NCBI GenBank assembly: GCA_017542725.1
Contig: JAFXWR010000336.1
Coordinates: 1-10,710 of the forward strand
From: Lachnospiraceae bacterium
Lineage (GTDB): Bacteria > Bacillota_A > Clostridia > Lachnospirales > Lachnospiraceae
Direction: 5' to 3'
DNA: 10,710 bases
A program made the translations under genes and the position numbers. The notes beneath the pieces were generated by a model. That model was not told where the DNA came from, ran no database searches, and was given only the letters and a program-made list of their open reading frames with translations. The stretch's first letter is position 1. Each line of letters opens with the position of its first letter. Below, one piece after another: positions 1 to 5,891 of the stretch.

Positions 1-4
1 CAAC

Positions 5-33
5 AAAAAAAGCCCTATCACAGGGCTTTTTTA
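5..33 (-). terminator. Intrinsic terminator at the end of the late/lysis unit
   Basis: Bases 11-16 (AGCCCT) pair perfectly with 22-27 (AGGGCT) around a 5-base loop. The stem continues as A:T pairs out to about 6/32. Read on the minus strand, the hairpin is followed directly by a run of seven T residues, which is the layout of a Rho-independent terminator. It overlaps the endolysin stop codon (31-33), so transcription should end right after the lysis module. The flanking A and T runs are symmetrical, so it could also stop transcription arriving on the plus strand from the left. Confidence 0.93.
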
Positions 34-876
34 TCCATTCCAGTAATAAGCATTTTCTCTGGTATCTATATGCACAAAATCGGCATAAGTTCCAATACCC
101 TTGATGCCTATGCTCTTACAGTATGCAGCAAGTACCTTTGGAGAGATACCATCAATTCTTATATCAGCTGCTCTTCCTTCAATGTGTAATGACGATGTGG
201 CACCATTTACTGACTTATTGTATGCTGCAGGGCGATAGCCAGATGTTATGATAATTGGCCTTCCGAAGTGGTCTCGTATTCTTTGAAGAAATCCTACTAA
301 TCTATCATCTATCCATAACTCAGAATATACACCCCGCTCATACATATCGCGGAGCGGTGAACCTTTGGCTATGAACTCTTTAACTTGAAAGTTCTTTGAA
401 AGATAAGTGTTTGCATGTTTCTTATACAAATAAGATTTAATAGTGCTGTTATTGGACTTGATAGATGAATAAGCAGTATTAAATAATTCATACTCTGCTT
501 TTCGTCTCTTCTCAAGTCCAGTAGATTTTACACCACCAGCATACACATACAATAATAGCTTGTCTGAAATCTCTTCAAGGGTCCTGGTTCCATTTGCAGT
601 TAATTGGTCAATATTTCCAATGTTAAATGCAAATGACACCAATGCATCAAATTGATTCTGATTATAAGCATATTTATACTTGTTTACTTTCTTCTCGGCA
701 TTTGATACATCAGATTCAAAATACTCTTCCGCTTTTTTCTTAGTAATAGTATCTGGTAATAATTTACCTGTATGTCCATAACCAATGGTCATGATCCCTG
801 CACTATCCTTGTAAGTTTTAAGCCTTAGACCCTCAAAGTCCTTTATTAAATTTTTGCCATTCTCGCTAATTTTCAT
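31..876 (-). CDS. Two-domain endolysin: GH24 lysozyme + M15 peptidase
   Basis: This 281-residue protein should degrade host peptidoglycan at the end of infection. Residues 1 to about 145 form a GH24 (T4-lysozyme-like) muramidase. E15, D24 and T30 have exactly the spacing of the T4 catalytic triad E11/D20/T26, and the later family motifs QFDALVSFAFNIG and GLEKRRKAEYELF are present. After a Ser/Asn/Lys-rich linker (about 146-160), residues 160-281 form an M15 peptidase of the M15_3 type. It has ITSGYR, SSLHIEGRAAD with putative zinc ligands H231 and D238, and DFVHID with D266 and ligand H269. There is no signal peptide, so export should depend on a holin. The ATG overlaps the upstream membrane-protein gene by 11 bases and has no clear Shine-Dalgarno sequence, which suggests translational coupling. 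Both active sites look intact. Muramidase identity is very likely; the exact peptide bond cleaved by the second domain cannot be read from sequence. Confidence 0.94.
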   Translation of the reverse strand: MKISENGKNLIKDFEGLRLKTYKDSAGIMTIGYGHTGKLLPDTITKKKAEEYFESDVSNAEKKVNKYKYAYNQNQFDALVSFAFNIGNIDQLTANGTRTLEEISDKLLLYVYAGGVKSTGLEKRRKAEYELFNTAYSSIKSNNSTIKSYLYKKHANTYLSKNFQVKEFIAKGSPLRDMYERGVYSELWIDDRLVGFLQRIRDHFGRPIIITSGYRPAAYNKSVNGATSSLHIEGRAADIRIDGISPKVLAAYCKSIGIKGIGTYADFVHIDTRENAYYWNG

Positions 877-1432
877 TTTTATAATCTGCCGAAATTATGT
901 CAGTCTCTTCGTTCGAGACGACATTTTCTATCCTATCATTCATTATCTTATTTTCAAATTTTTTCTTAAAAATTTTATAGATATAGCCACCCACAGATTC
1001 TGCTCCAAATATTACTCCTCCAAATATTCCAATGATAATTTGCCACATTTTTACTTCAGTTTCAGTTATTTCTTTTTTAAACATAAAAAAGATGCATGCT
1101 ATTATTAGACCGATTGTAAAAAACAATGCTACACCTATAAAAAATGCTATAAAATCAAATTTAGTATTTGCATTATGCATAGTTTGTAATTTGTCAAATA
1201 TTGATAATATTGTTATATAAGCAATTACGATGCCACAATAGATCATTATTATTTTGTATATGTTCATCAATGCACCTACATCTACAATATGTGGAATAAA
1301 TGTGCGAATGACACACATAACAAAAAATGACAATGATGTTACAATTGCTAACATATAGTGAAAAGAAAGCCAAAACTTCTTAACACCGATTTCAGAAAAT
1401 ATTCGAGTCCAAAAATTAAAAATCTTATCCAT
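866..1432 (-). CDS. Unrecognised four-helix membrane protein in the lysis module
   Basis: I do not recognise this 188-residue protein. It has four hydrophobic segments at about residues 22-45, 56-79, 93-118 and 129-152; the last is Gly-rich and carries an acidic residue (E145). A charged, Asn/Glu/Asp-rich tail of about 35 residues follows. It lies between the holin candidate and the endolysin: the gap after the holin stop is 6 bases, and its end overlaps the endolysin start by 11 bases. A GGAAAG-like ribosome site lies upstream of the ATG, just ahead of the holin stop codon. A hand count over 901-1380 gives about 28% G+C, against about 41% in part of the endolysin (61-300). Some of that is explained by Phe/Ile/Lys codons. 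It could be an accessory holin or antiholin, a lysis timer, or an unrelated passenger such as a superinfection-exclusion membrane protein. The gene is well supported; its function is unknown. Confidence 0.82.
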   Translation of the reverse strand: MDKIFNFWTRIFSEIGVKKFWLSFHYMLAIVTSLSFFVMCVIRTFIPHIVDVGALMNIYKIIMIYCGIVIAYITILSIFDKLQTMHNANTKFDFIAFFIGVALFFTIGLIIACIFFMFKKEITETEVKMWQIIIGIFGGVIFGAESVGGYIYKIFKKKFENKIMNDRIENVVSNEETDIISADYKNEN

Positions 1433-1438
1433 TTTTAC

Positions 1439-1786
1439 CTACTTTCCTGCTACAATGTTTTTAACAGCTTTGTTTGATTCTAAAAGATGCTTAAACTTTT
1501 CAAGCGACTCATCGACCATTTTCGAAAACTGCTCAAAAGAAACAACCTTTGCCAACCAGTTGAATTTACTTAAAAACATATCGTAGACCATTCTAAGCTT
1601 AAGTTGTCCTGTCTTGCCACCAAGTTCCTTTTCTGCTTCCATACAAGCATAAATAAGCCACTCTTTAACTGTGGCAATTTGTGCTGCAGTTGGAAGTTCC
1701 AAAAACCTTATAACTGCATAAATTGTCACTCCAAATGCTGCGACGAGTGCAACTATTAAAAACCAATTATTTACTATGAAATTCAT
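1439..1786 (-). CDS. Probable phage holin (LLH-like, one N-terminal TM)
   Basis: This 115-residue protein has one N-terminal membrane segment (about residues 7-29), followed by an amphipathic, highly charged cytoplasmic part. The KEWLIYACMEAEKELG stretch and a C-terminal helix ending in LESNKAVKNIVAGK resemble the LLH / Phage_holin_6_1 holins of Firmicute phages. Those proteins make membrane lesions that release or activate the endolysin. Its position, one gene away from the endolysin, fits. Translation should be strong: GGAGGAAT sits about 7 bases before the ATG and overlaps the end of the preceding 63-residue gene. Family membership is judged from topology and remembered family character rather than a search, and the neighbouring membrane proteins at 1985-2377 and 866-1432 are competing holin candidates. 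Confidence 0.68.
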   Translation of the reverse strand: MNFIVNNWFLIVALVAAFGVTIYAVIRFLELPTAAQIATVKEWLIYACMEAEKELGGKTGQLKLRMVYDMFLSKFNWLAKVVSFEQFSKMVDESLEKFKHLLESNKAVKNIVAGK

Positions 1787-1788
1787 AC

Positions 1789-1980
1789 TTATTCCTCCGC
1801 TTTTTCTAATTGCAAATCAAAGTCAAATCTGTCTTGCACTGCTAAAACCTCATCTCTATCAGTGAAAATGTGTGCTTCACTCTTATCAGATGTGAAGTGA
1901 TTGCCTTCCACATAATAGATTTTTGGGGTTTTACCCTCTTCTTTTGGCTGAACGATTGTGTATAAAACTTGTGCTTCCAT
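1789..1980 (-). CDS. Small unrecognised phage protein (63 aa)
   Basis: This is a 63-residue acidic soluble protein without membrane segments. It looks like a small beta-rich domain: MEAQVLYTIVQ, then KIYYVEGNHF, then an acidic alternating region ending KAEE. I do not recognise the family. It is convincing as a gene because a full GAGGAGG ribosome site lies about 8 bases before the ATG. It also fills the space between two lysis-region membrane genes exactly: it starts 4 bases after the upstream stop, and its end carries the ribosome site of the holin gene. Co-expression with the holin is therefore expected, but a lysis role is only inferred from position. Confidence 0.75.
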   Translation of the reverse strand: MEAQVLYTIVQPKEEGKTPKIYYVEGNHFTSDKSEAHIFTDRDEVLAVQDRFDFDLQLEKAEE

Positions 1981-1984
1981 AAAA

Positions 1985-2377
1985 TTATTCCTCCTCTTTA
2001 TGATTTTGATTATTAAACCAAGACGGTGTAATTAAGTTATTTTTTTCCAAATAGTCGTGAAATATAGATGTCATATACCAGTCACCATTATGTGTGACAA
2101 AGTATCTTTTTGCTACTTTCATTATCTCTTCACTTCTACTTGGAAAGTCTGCTATAAGTAAAAGCATTTGAGTTCTCAATGTCCCTTTTTGAAGATAGTC
2201 TATGTCATCTTCTATTCTATCAAGTCTGCCATTTTGATTTTTATCAGCACTATTCTTTTCTTTTTCAAGGTTATCTCTTCGTGTAATCAAAAATTGAACA
2301 AAGTTAAGAATTGCTACTATTAAACCACCGCCACCTAATATTCCACCTATTAAGGCTATGATTATTGTTTTATCCAT
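1985..2377 (-). CDS. Membrane-anchored protein with possible coiled coil, possible holin-like/lysis accessory
   Basis: This 130-residue protein has a Gly-rich N-terminal membrane segment (about residues 4-31, GGILGGGG within it). A charged, probably coiled-coil stretch follows (about 33-65, including NGRLDRIEDDIDYLQKG), and then a helical C-terminal domain (about 66-120) containing GDWYMTSIFHDYLEKN. Small proteins of this layout, with a TM anchor, a charged helix and a C-terminal GDWYMTS-type motif, recur between tail fibres and lysins in Firmicute phages, usually without an assigned function. The ATG is preceded by AGGTAGGTG, and the gene starts 12 bases after the second fibre gene. It marks the change from tail genes to lysis genes. 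It could be a second holin, a holin regulator, or an inner-membrane partner of the tail; sequence alone does not decide. Confidence 0.75.
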   Translation of the reverse strand: MDKTIIIALIGGILGGGGLIVAILNFVQFLITRRDNLEKEKNSADKNQNGRLDRIEDDIDYLQKGTLRTQMLLLIADFPSRSEEIMKVAKRYFVTHNGDWYMTSIFHDYLEKNNLITPSWFNNQNHKEEE

Positions 2378-2389
2378 ATCACACCTACC

Positions 2390-3031
2390 TTAATAGCCTA
2401 TTGGAATAGTGCTACATATTCTAAAATCACCGGTTGCTGTTGGGACTACCCTAAACTTATTTTGATTATCAAATATTGCATCTATTGTTCCTGTTAGATT
2501 TGCATTTGGAAATTTGTCATAGTAAGTTGTAATGCCACCACCAATTTTTAACTTGAATGGGAATGTCATTATTTCTGTGTCAATATTAACACCACCTGAT
2601 GAGCAAGAGTAAATTCCACGCATTGTCATATTACCACCTGATATTGCTATCATAATATATGAGAATTGACCTTTGCCAGAAATAGGTATATTCGAAACAT
2701 TATATGCTGGGTATTCGTAAGGTATCCAGTTATTCCAAGTTATGCTATCTCTCTTACTTGCAACCCAATTTGTATATTGTGCAGAGTTATCAAGTGCTAC
2801 ATAACCCTGTCTATAAAACTCCATTCTTGCATCTCTCAAAGCATATTGAACTGTCTTGAAATATTGTTTTATATAAATATAGTTTCTTCCTGTATGGAAG
2901 AATTGTGTTGTTTCTACTGTTCCATATCTTTGTTCGCCTGTTATAGGGTCGTTTATCCAAGCAGATGTTATCTTTTTCTCTATTACTTCTAATGAGCCAC
3001 TTGTCCAATCATTCGGTGTGAAGTCAAATAC
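2390..3031 (-). repeat. C-terminal fibre module, copy 2 (paralogous to 3718-4362)
   Basis: This stretch codes for residues 226-438 of the second fibre protein. It aligns over essentially its whole length with residues 274-487 of the upstream fibre, 213 against 214 residues. The most conserved part runs from FYRQGYVALD through QYTNWVASK to WIPYEYPA. DNA similarity is visible locally, for example CTTGCAACCCARTTTGTATA around 2758 and 4083, but most of the module has diverged. That indicates an old duplication or independent acquisition of the same module. Confidence 0.8.
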
Positions 3032-3706
3032 CATAAGGTCTGCTTTTGCATCTACTGTTGATTTTTGAAAAAAGTATAAATGTCCTTCGGTTTTATCTTG
3101 CTTGCCACTTGCATCAGCAACATCTTGTATTTTTATTTGCATTACCCAATCTGCTTTTGTGACTATAATTACACAAATTGTTGGGACATTCCTTGATGTA
3201 GAAAATATTGTTGCTGAATATCTTGTTTGTGTTGAACTATCTTGCACATTGAAATATGTTATGCCATTTATTTTGATGGGTTGAAGTGCTGTTATTCTAT
3301 CTTTTAGTTCTTGCTGTGTGATTGTGTCGCCATCACTATATGTATAACTTACTTCTGGTATAGATAGTAATTTTGAAACATCTACTTCTGTTGTGCCTAC
3401 ATATTCTGCTACATTAAGGCTATCAGTTACGATTATAAATCTACCATTAGTTAAAGTAGTTCCATCATAGGTCTTTACCCAATATTGGGTATTTGCATCA
3501 GTTGTTAAAGGTAGTTCATCAGCCAATACCAAGTTTATTTTACCATTTGCTGTTTCAAATATTCTTTGAAGGACAGTAGTTACAAGAACAGTCTCACCTT
3601 TCCAAGTCATATATTTATTTTGAAACTCATTCATCAGCTCTTGCTTTAATGCTTCTAACTCTGGTCCTGCTACTGCTATTATTTCATCATTTTTATATTG
3701 TGCCAT
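2390..3706 (-). CDS. Second tail fibre / receptor-binding protein (paralogue of 3718-5181)
   Basis: This 438-residue protein is a likely distal fibre or adhesin. Residues 1-35 are short and partly helical (EALKQELMNEF). Residues about 50-225 look like successive beta-rich shaft segments, including GKINLVLADELPLTTD and NGRFIIVTD. Residues 226-438 are a module shared with the upstream gene product. Shared anchors are FDFT, then FYR(Q/R)GYVALD, QYTNWVASK, SITWxxWIP and SGGN(M/L)T, and both end in a hydrophobic (I/L)P(I/L)GY. It has a consensus ribosome site, AAGGAGGT, 5 bases before the ATG, which itself overlaps the upstream stop. There is no enzymatic motif. A C-terminal receptor-binding or trimerising tip is inferred from position and modularity, not shown. 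It could alternatively be a baseplate-decorating protein. Confidence 0.8.
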   Translation of the reverse strand: MAQYKNDEIIAVAGPELEALKQELMNEFQNKYMTWKGETVLVTTVLQRIFETANGKINLVLADELPLTTDANTQYWVKTYDGTTLTNGRFIIVTDSLNVAEYVGTTEVDVSKLLSIPEVSYTYSDGDTITQQELKDRITALQPIKINGITYFNVQDSSTQTRYSATIFSTSRNVPTICVIIVTKADWVMQIKIQDVADASGKQDKTEGHLYFFQKSTVDAKADLMVFDFTPNDWTSGSLEVIEKKITSAWINDPITGEQRYGTVETTQFFHTGRNYIYIKQYFKTVQYALRDARMEFYRQGYVALDNSAQYTNWVASKRDSITWNNWIPYEYPAYNVSNIPISGKGQFSYIMIAISGGNMTMRGIYSCSSGGVNIDTEIMTFPFKLKIGGGITTYYDKFPNANLTGTIDAIFDNQNKFRVVPTATGDFRICSTIPIGY

Positions 3707-3717
3707 AACTTACCTCC

Positions 3718-4362
3718 TTAATAACCAAGTGGCAAAACAAATGTTCCATAAATTTCTTTATTAGCCGTTGCATATTGATATACTCTTAAATCATTAGCAT
3801 TATTTATGTTCATTAAAAATACACCTTTGTCAGTCCAGTTTATAAGTTGAGCCCAGTAGCCTTCTGACCCATATCTTTTTATAGGCAACCCAGATGGAAG
3901 TGTTCCTATTGTTAAAATAGAAGCAGTAGTTGATGACCTAACATTTATTATATTTACTGTCAAATTACCACCAGATATACAATATCTTATTTGCCCATTA
4001 TCAACTACACTTGCATTTGGTATTACTGTTGCTGGATAATCTATTGGTATCCAAGGCAACCAAGTTATACTTGATGCTTTACTTGCAACCCAGTTTGTAT
4101 ATTGTTCTAAACTATCTAATGCAACATAACCCCTTCTATAAAATCTTGTTATAAAATCTTTTCTTGCACTTGACAATTGTAAAAATTCTTGGTCTATATA
4201 AATTGTGCATGCTCCACCACTTAAAACCATATATTGTTGTGTAGTGATTTCGCCATTAAATGTTGCAGATGATAGAGGGTCAGACATACTACCTTGAAAT
4301 ATTCTTTTTTCTATAATTCTACTGTTACTTGCTGTTAAATTAGTATTTGTAAAATCAAACAC
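3718..4362 (-). repeat. C-terminal fibre module, copy 1 (paralogous to 2390-3031)
   Basis: This stretch codes for residues 274-487 of the first fibre protein. Shared landmarks with copy 2 are FDFT, IIEKRI/VIEKKI, FYRRGYVALD, QYTNWVASK, SITWLPWIP and SGGNLT, with a common end in (L/I)P(L/I)GY. Downstream of SGGN the two copies differ strongly apart from their ends. That would suit a fast-evolving binding surface on a conserved scaffold, though this is an inference. Confidence 0.8.
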
Positions 4363-5181
4363 CGCATTATTACTTGCAACACCTGATGTTCCGCTATAAA
4401 GACCTTTAAGCAATATCTCATTTATGCCACCGACTATTGTTTTGTTAGTTGTCTGCAAGTTGTTATCATTCTTTAATTGATATATACTTAAATCCGACTC
4501 TCCAACTATACCCATAAATTGCAAAACATTATTTTTATCTAAAACATACCAAGCCCTTTTATCGTCTGGGACTAATGTTCTATCTTCATAATGTTTAGAA
4601 AAATACCAAGTAAGTTTAACCATTGTTGCTGGTAGATAATCTACATAATCTGTGCCACTCTTGCCCTCTAATAATTGCAATATTTCATCTCTGCTATATA
4701 CGTTTATATCTTCAAGTGTAAGTGAACCATTTATAATTATTCCGTTTAACGATGGCTTTCCCTCTAATGTACCATATACCCATTGTGTGACTAATGAGCC
4801 TGCACCATTTACAATGTAAGTAGTATTATCTATCTTCATTGAGTTTGACAAATGGTCATATTCTTCTTCAGTTAAAGTTATCTCACTATGTGATACCCAG
4901 TTACCATTTTCGTATAAGAACATCTTTGTCATTGTGAATGACTTTGATACTTCTTCCACTACATAATTAACAGTTTGTTTTTTCTTGTAATATGTTTTTG
5001 TTAGAATATTATTAGTTGGAAAATCATTATTTCCTAAATCTATAATCGCATTAGCTTGTAATTCATTTGATGAGTTTTTTATAATTGTCTTATTATCTAT
5101 AACTGCACCGCCTCCACCACCACCATGCTCATCGGTATAATTTTTACTTGCTCCAAAAGTTGCACCATTAAATGCTGCCAT
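3718..5181 (-). CDS. Tail fibre / receptor-binding protein with poly-Gly hinge
   Basis: This 487-residue protein has a short N-terminal peptide, then a six-Gly hinge (residues 20-25), a beta-rich shaft, and a C-terminal module from residue 274. The shaft carries two recurrent phage-fibre signatures. One is GKPSLNGIIINGSLTLEDI followed by YSRDEIL, a variant of the KPSINGVTLxGNKTLEDLGI motif. The other is LQTTNKTIVGGINEI, a variant of the KTVVGAINEL motif. Both are common in long fibres of Firmicute phages. The C-terminal half is paralogous to that of the next gene and is the best candidate for the host-recognition tip. An AGGTAGGTG ribosome site lies upstream, overlapping the stop of the 66-residue gene. 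There is no hydrolase motif, so a binding role is more likely than depolymerase activity. Confidence 0.85.
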   Translation of the reverse strand: MAAFNGATFGASKNYTDEHGGGGGGAVIDNKTIIKNSSNELQANAIIDLGNNDFPTNNILTKTYYKKKQTVNYVVEEVSKSFTMTKMFLYENGNWVSHSEITLTEEEYDHLSNSMKIDNTTYIVNGAGSLVTQWVYGTLEGKPSLNGIIINGSLTLEDINVYSRDEILQLLEGKSGTDYVDYLPATMVKLTWYFSKHYEDRTLVPDDKRAWYVLDKNNVLQFMGIVGESDLSIYQLKNDNNLQTTNKTIVGGINEILLKGLYSGTSGVASNNAVFDFTNTNLTASNSRIIEKRIFQGSMSDPLSSATFNGEITTQQYMVLSGGACTIYIDQEFLQLSSARKDFITRFYRRGYVALDSLEQYTNWVASKASSITWLPWIPIDYPATVIPNASVVDNGQIRYCISGGNLTVNIINVRSSTTASILTIGTLPSGLPIKRYGSEGYWAQLINWTDKGVFLMNINNANDLRVYQYATANKEIYGTFVLPLGY

Positions 5182-5189
5182 ACTATCAC

Positions 5190-5390
5190 CTACCTTTCAT
5201 ACCAAACTTGATTAATTGCTTCAGCATACACAACTATCTTTCCTGTTGATTCATCAAATACTTCGAGTTGTAAACCATTTGGCTTACCAGTGGCAAGTTT
5301 CAAGCCAGCTGCATTTTTTGGCAAAGCGTCATAATTTGACTTTGAAATGCCCCAAGTGTTATCTTTTAACTCTACATAAATATTGTCCAT
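5190..5390 (-). CDS. Small unrecognised protein between fibre genes (66 aa)
   Basis: This is a 66-residue soluble protein with no membrane segment and no cysteines. The sequence suggests a compact alpha/beta fold: MDNIYVELKDNTWGIS, then KSNYDALPKNAAGLKLATG, then LEVFDESTGKIVVYAEA and a C-terminal NQVWYER. I do not recognise it. A good AAGGAGA site lies 7 bases before the ATG, and the gene starts 2 bases after the upstream stop. The gap to the downstream fibre gene is 8 bases, and its stop codon lies inside that gene's ribosome site. A role as a fibre-assembly chaperone or baseplate accessory is possible from location only. Confidence 0.75.
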   Translation of the reverse strand: MDNIYVELKDNTWGISKSNYDALPKNAAGLKLATGKPNGLQLEVFDESTGKIVVYAEAINQVWYER

Positions 5391-5392
5391 TG

Positions 5393-5713
5393 TTATTCTC
5401 CTTTATTATTTAATTTTTGCATATATAATCTAAGAGGACTCATTTCCTCTTCATCAGAACTTTTACCAGCCAAAAATGATAATGCCTTAACATCCTGTGT
5501 ATACTGTGCAATTAGTGACAGATAAAGCTTAGATGCTTCTGTTCTCTTCTGAATTTCAAGATTATTCTTATTAACCTTAATAAATGGCAACTTTTTCAAT
5601 TCTTCTGCTCTCTCTTCCATAAAAATTATGTCATTTATTAATGGCTGCAAAAAAATGACCTTGTCTTTACCGACAAAGTCATTTAGCTCTTTTAATCTCT
5701 TCTTTTTGTCCAT
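5393..5713 (-). CDS. Helical small protein, faintly P27 small-terminase-like
   Basis: This 106-residue protein is predicted almost all-helical and very charged. A core of ELKKLPFIKVNKNN is followed by KRTEASKLYLSLIAQYTQDVKALS and an acidic patch (SSDEEEMSPLR). The second half recalls the C-terminal helical part of P27-family terminase small subunits and related clostridial phage proteins, but the N-terminal DNA-binding part is not evident. It also sits among fibre genes rather than next to a large terminase. I treat the terminase link as weak. The ATG starts 5 bases after the XkdX-like stop and has no good Shine-Dalgarno, only an ACGAG-like sequence, so coupled re-initiation is likely. An unusual hairpin followed by a T run lies within codons 11-21 (see the terminator-like entry). 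Confidence 0.72.
   Translation of the reverse strand: MDKKKRLKELNDFVGKDKVIFLQPLINDIIFMEERAEELKKLPFIKVNKNNLEIQKRTEASKLYLSLIAQYTQDVKALSFLAGKSSDEEEMSPLRLYMQKLNNKGE
5649..5684 (-). terminator. Intragenic terminator-like hairpin (possible attenuator)
   Basis: The arms at 5653-5665 and 5672-5684 can form a 13-base-pair stem with a 6-base loop; the only imperfection in the minus-strand RNA is a single G:U pair. On the minus strand the second arm ends in a run of seven T residues, the classic terminator layout. It lies within the coding start of the 5393-5713 gene (about codons 11-21). The stem is A/T-rich, so strength is doubtful, and it could be a chance palindrome of the coding sequence. If active, it would lower transcription into the fibre and lysis genes to its left. 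Confidence 0.35.
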
Positions 5714-5718
5714 AGGGT

Positions 5719-5886
5719 TTACTCGTTTGGATTCATTAAAGTAATCAACTCATCATACTCGCTTTGAGTGATTTGCTTTTTATTCAAATAATAGTTTAAT
5801 TGAGTAGTAGTTTTCTCTACAAATTCTTCTGTGAGTTTTCCTCTCTCAATCTTTTCAGTTATTAGTCTTTTATACTTTTCATACAT
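5719..5886 (-). CDS. XkdX-like small tail protein (55 aa)
   Basis: Translating the minus strand from the ATG at 5886 gives 55 residues: MYEKYKRLITEKIERGKL at the start, a helical Lys/Glu/Thr-rich middle, then KKQITQSEYDELITLMNPNE before TAA at 5719-5721. The layout is a short N-terminal helix starting M(Y/F)EK, followed by a turn and a second helix with an ITxxEYDEI-like motif. That resembles the XkdX family, tiny proteins that follow the fibre genes in PBSX-like phages. A perfect AGGAGG lies 9 bases upstream, and the gene fits exactly between its neighbours with 5 bases on either side. Without it the 5714-5891 gap would be the only long one in the window. The role of XkdX proteins in the tail is not well understood. 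Confidence 0.8.
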   Translation of the reverse strand: MYEKYKRLITEKIERGKLTEEFVEKTTTQLNYYLNKKQITQSEYDELITLMNPNE

Positions 5887-5891
5887 AACGA

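Noticed and set aside
334..357. CCGCTC / GAGCGG inverted repeat in the endolysin gene
   Set aside because: It is only 6 base pairs with a 12-base loop, has no T run, and lies in conserved coding sequence; chance is sufficient.
854..1220. Plus-strand frames opposite the membrane-protein gene (84 and 62 codons)
   Set aside because: They are antisense shadows of a well-supported gene, made of Phe/Ser/Tyr runs, with no ribosome site.
2390..2412. Possible hairpin at the end of the second fibre gene
   Set aside because: The arms around TAGCCTATT/AATAGTGCTA need a bulge and leave only a two-base loop with no T run, so it is not a credible terminator.
2666..3008. Plus-strand 108-codon frame and minus-strand 65-codon frame inside the second fibre gene
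   Set aside because: Both are alternative frames of the fibre coding sequence, without start signals or recognisable domains.
2390..5181. Diversity-generating retroelement target in the fibre C-termini
   Set aside because: The two copies differ by ordinary substitutions, not by an adenine-biased pattern. There is no template repeat or reverse transcriptase gene in the window.
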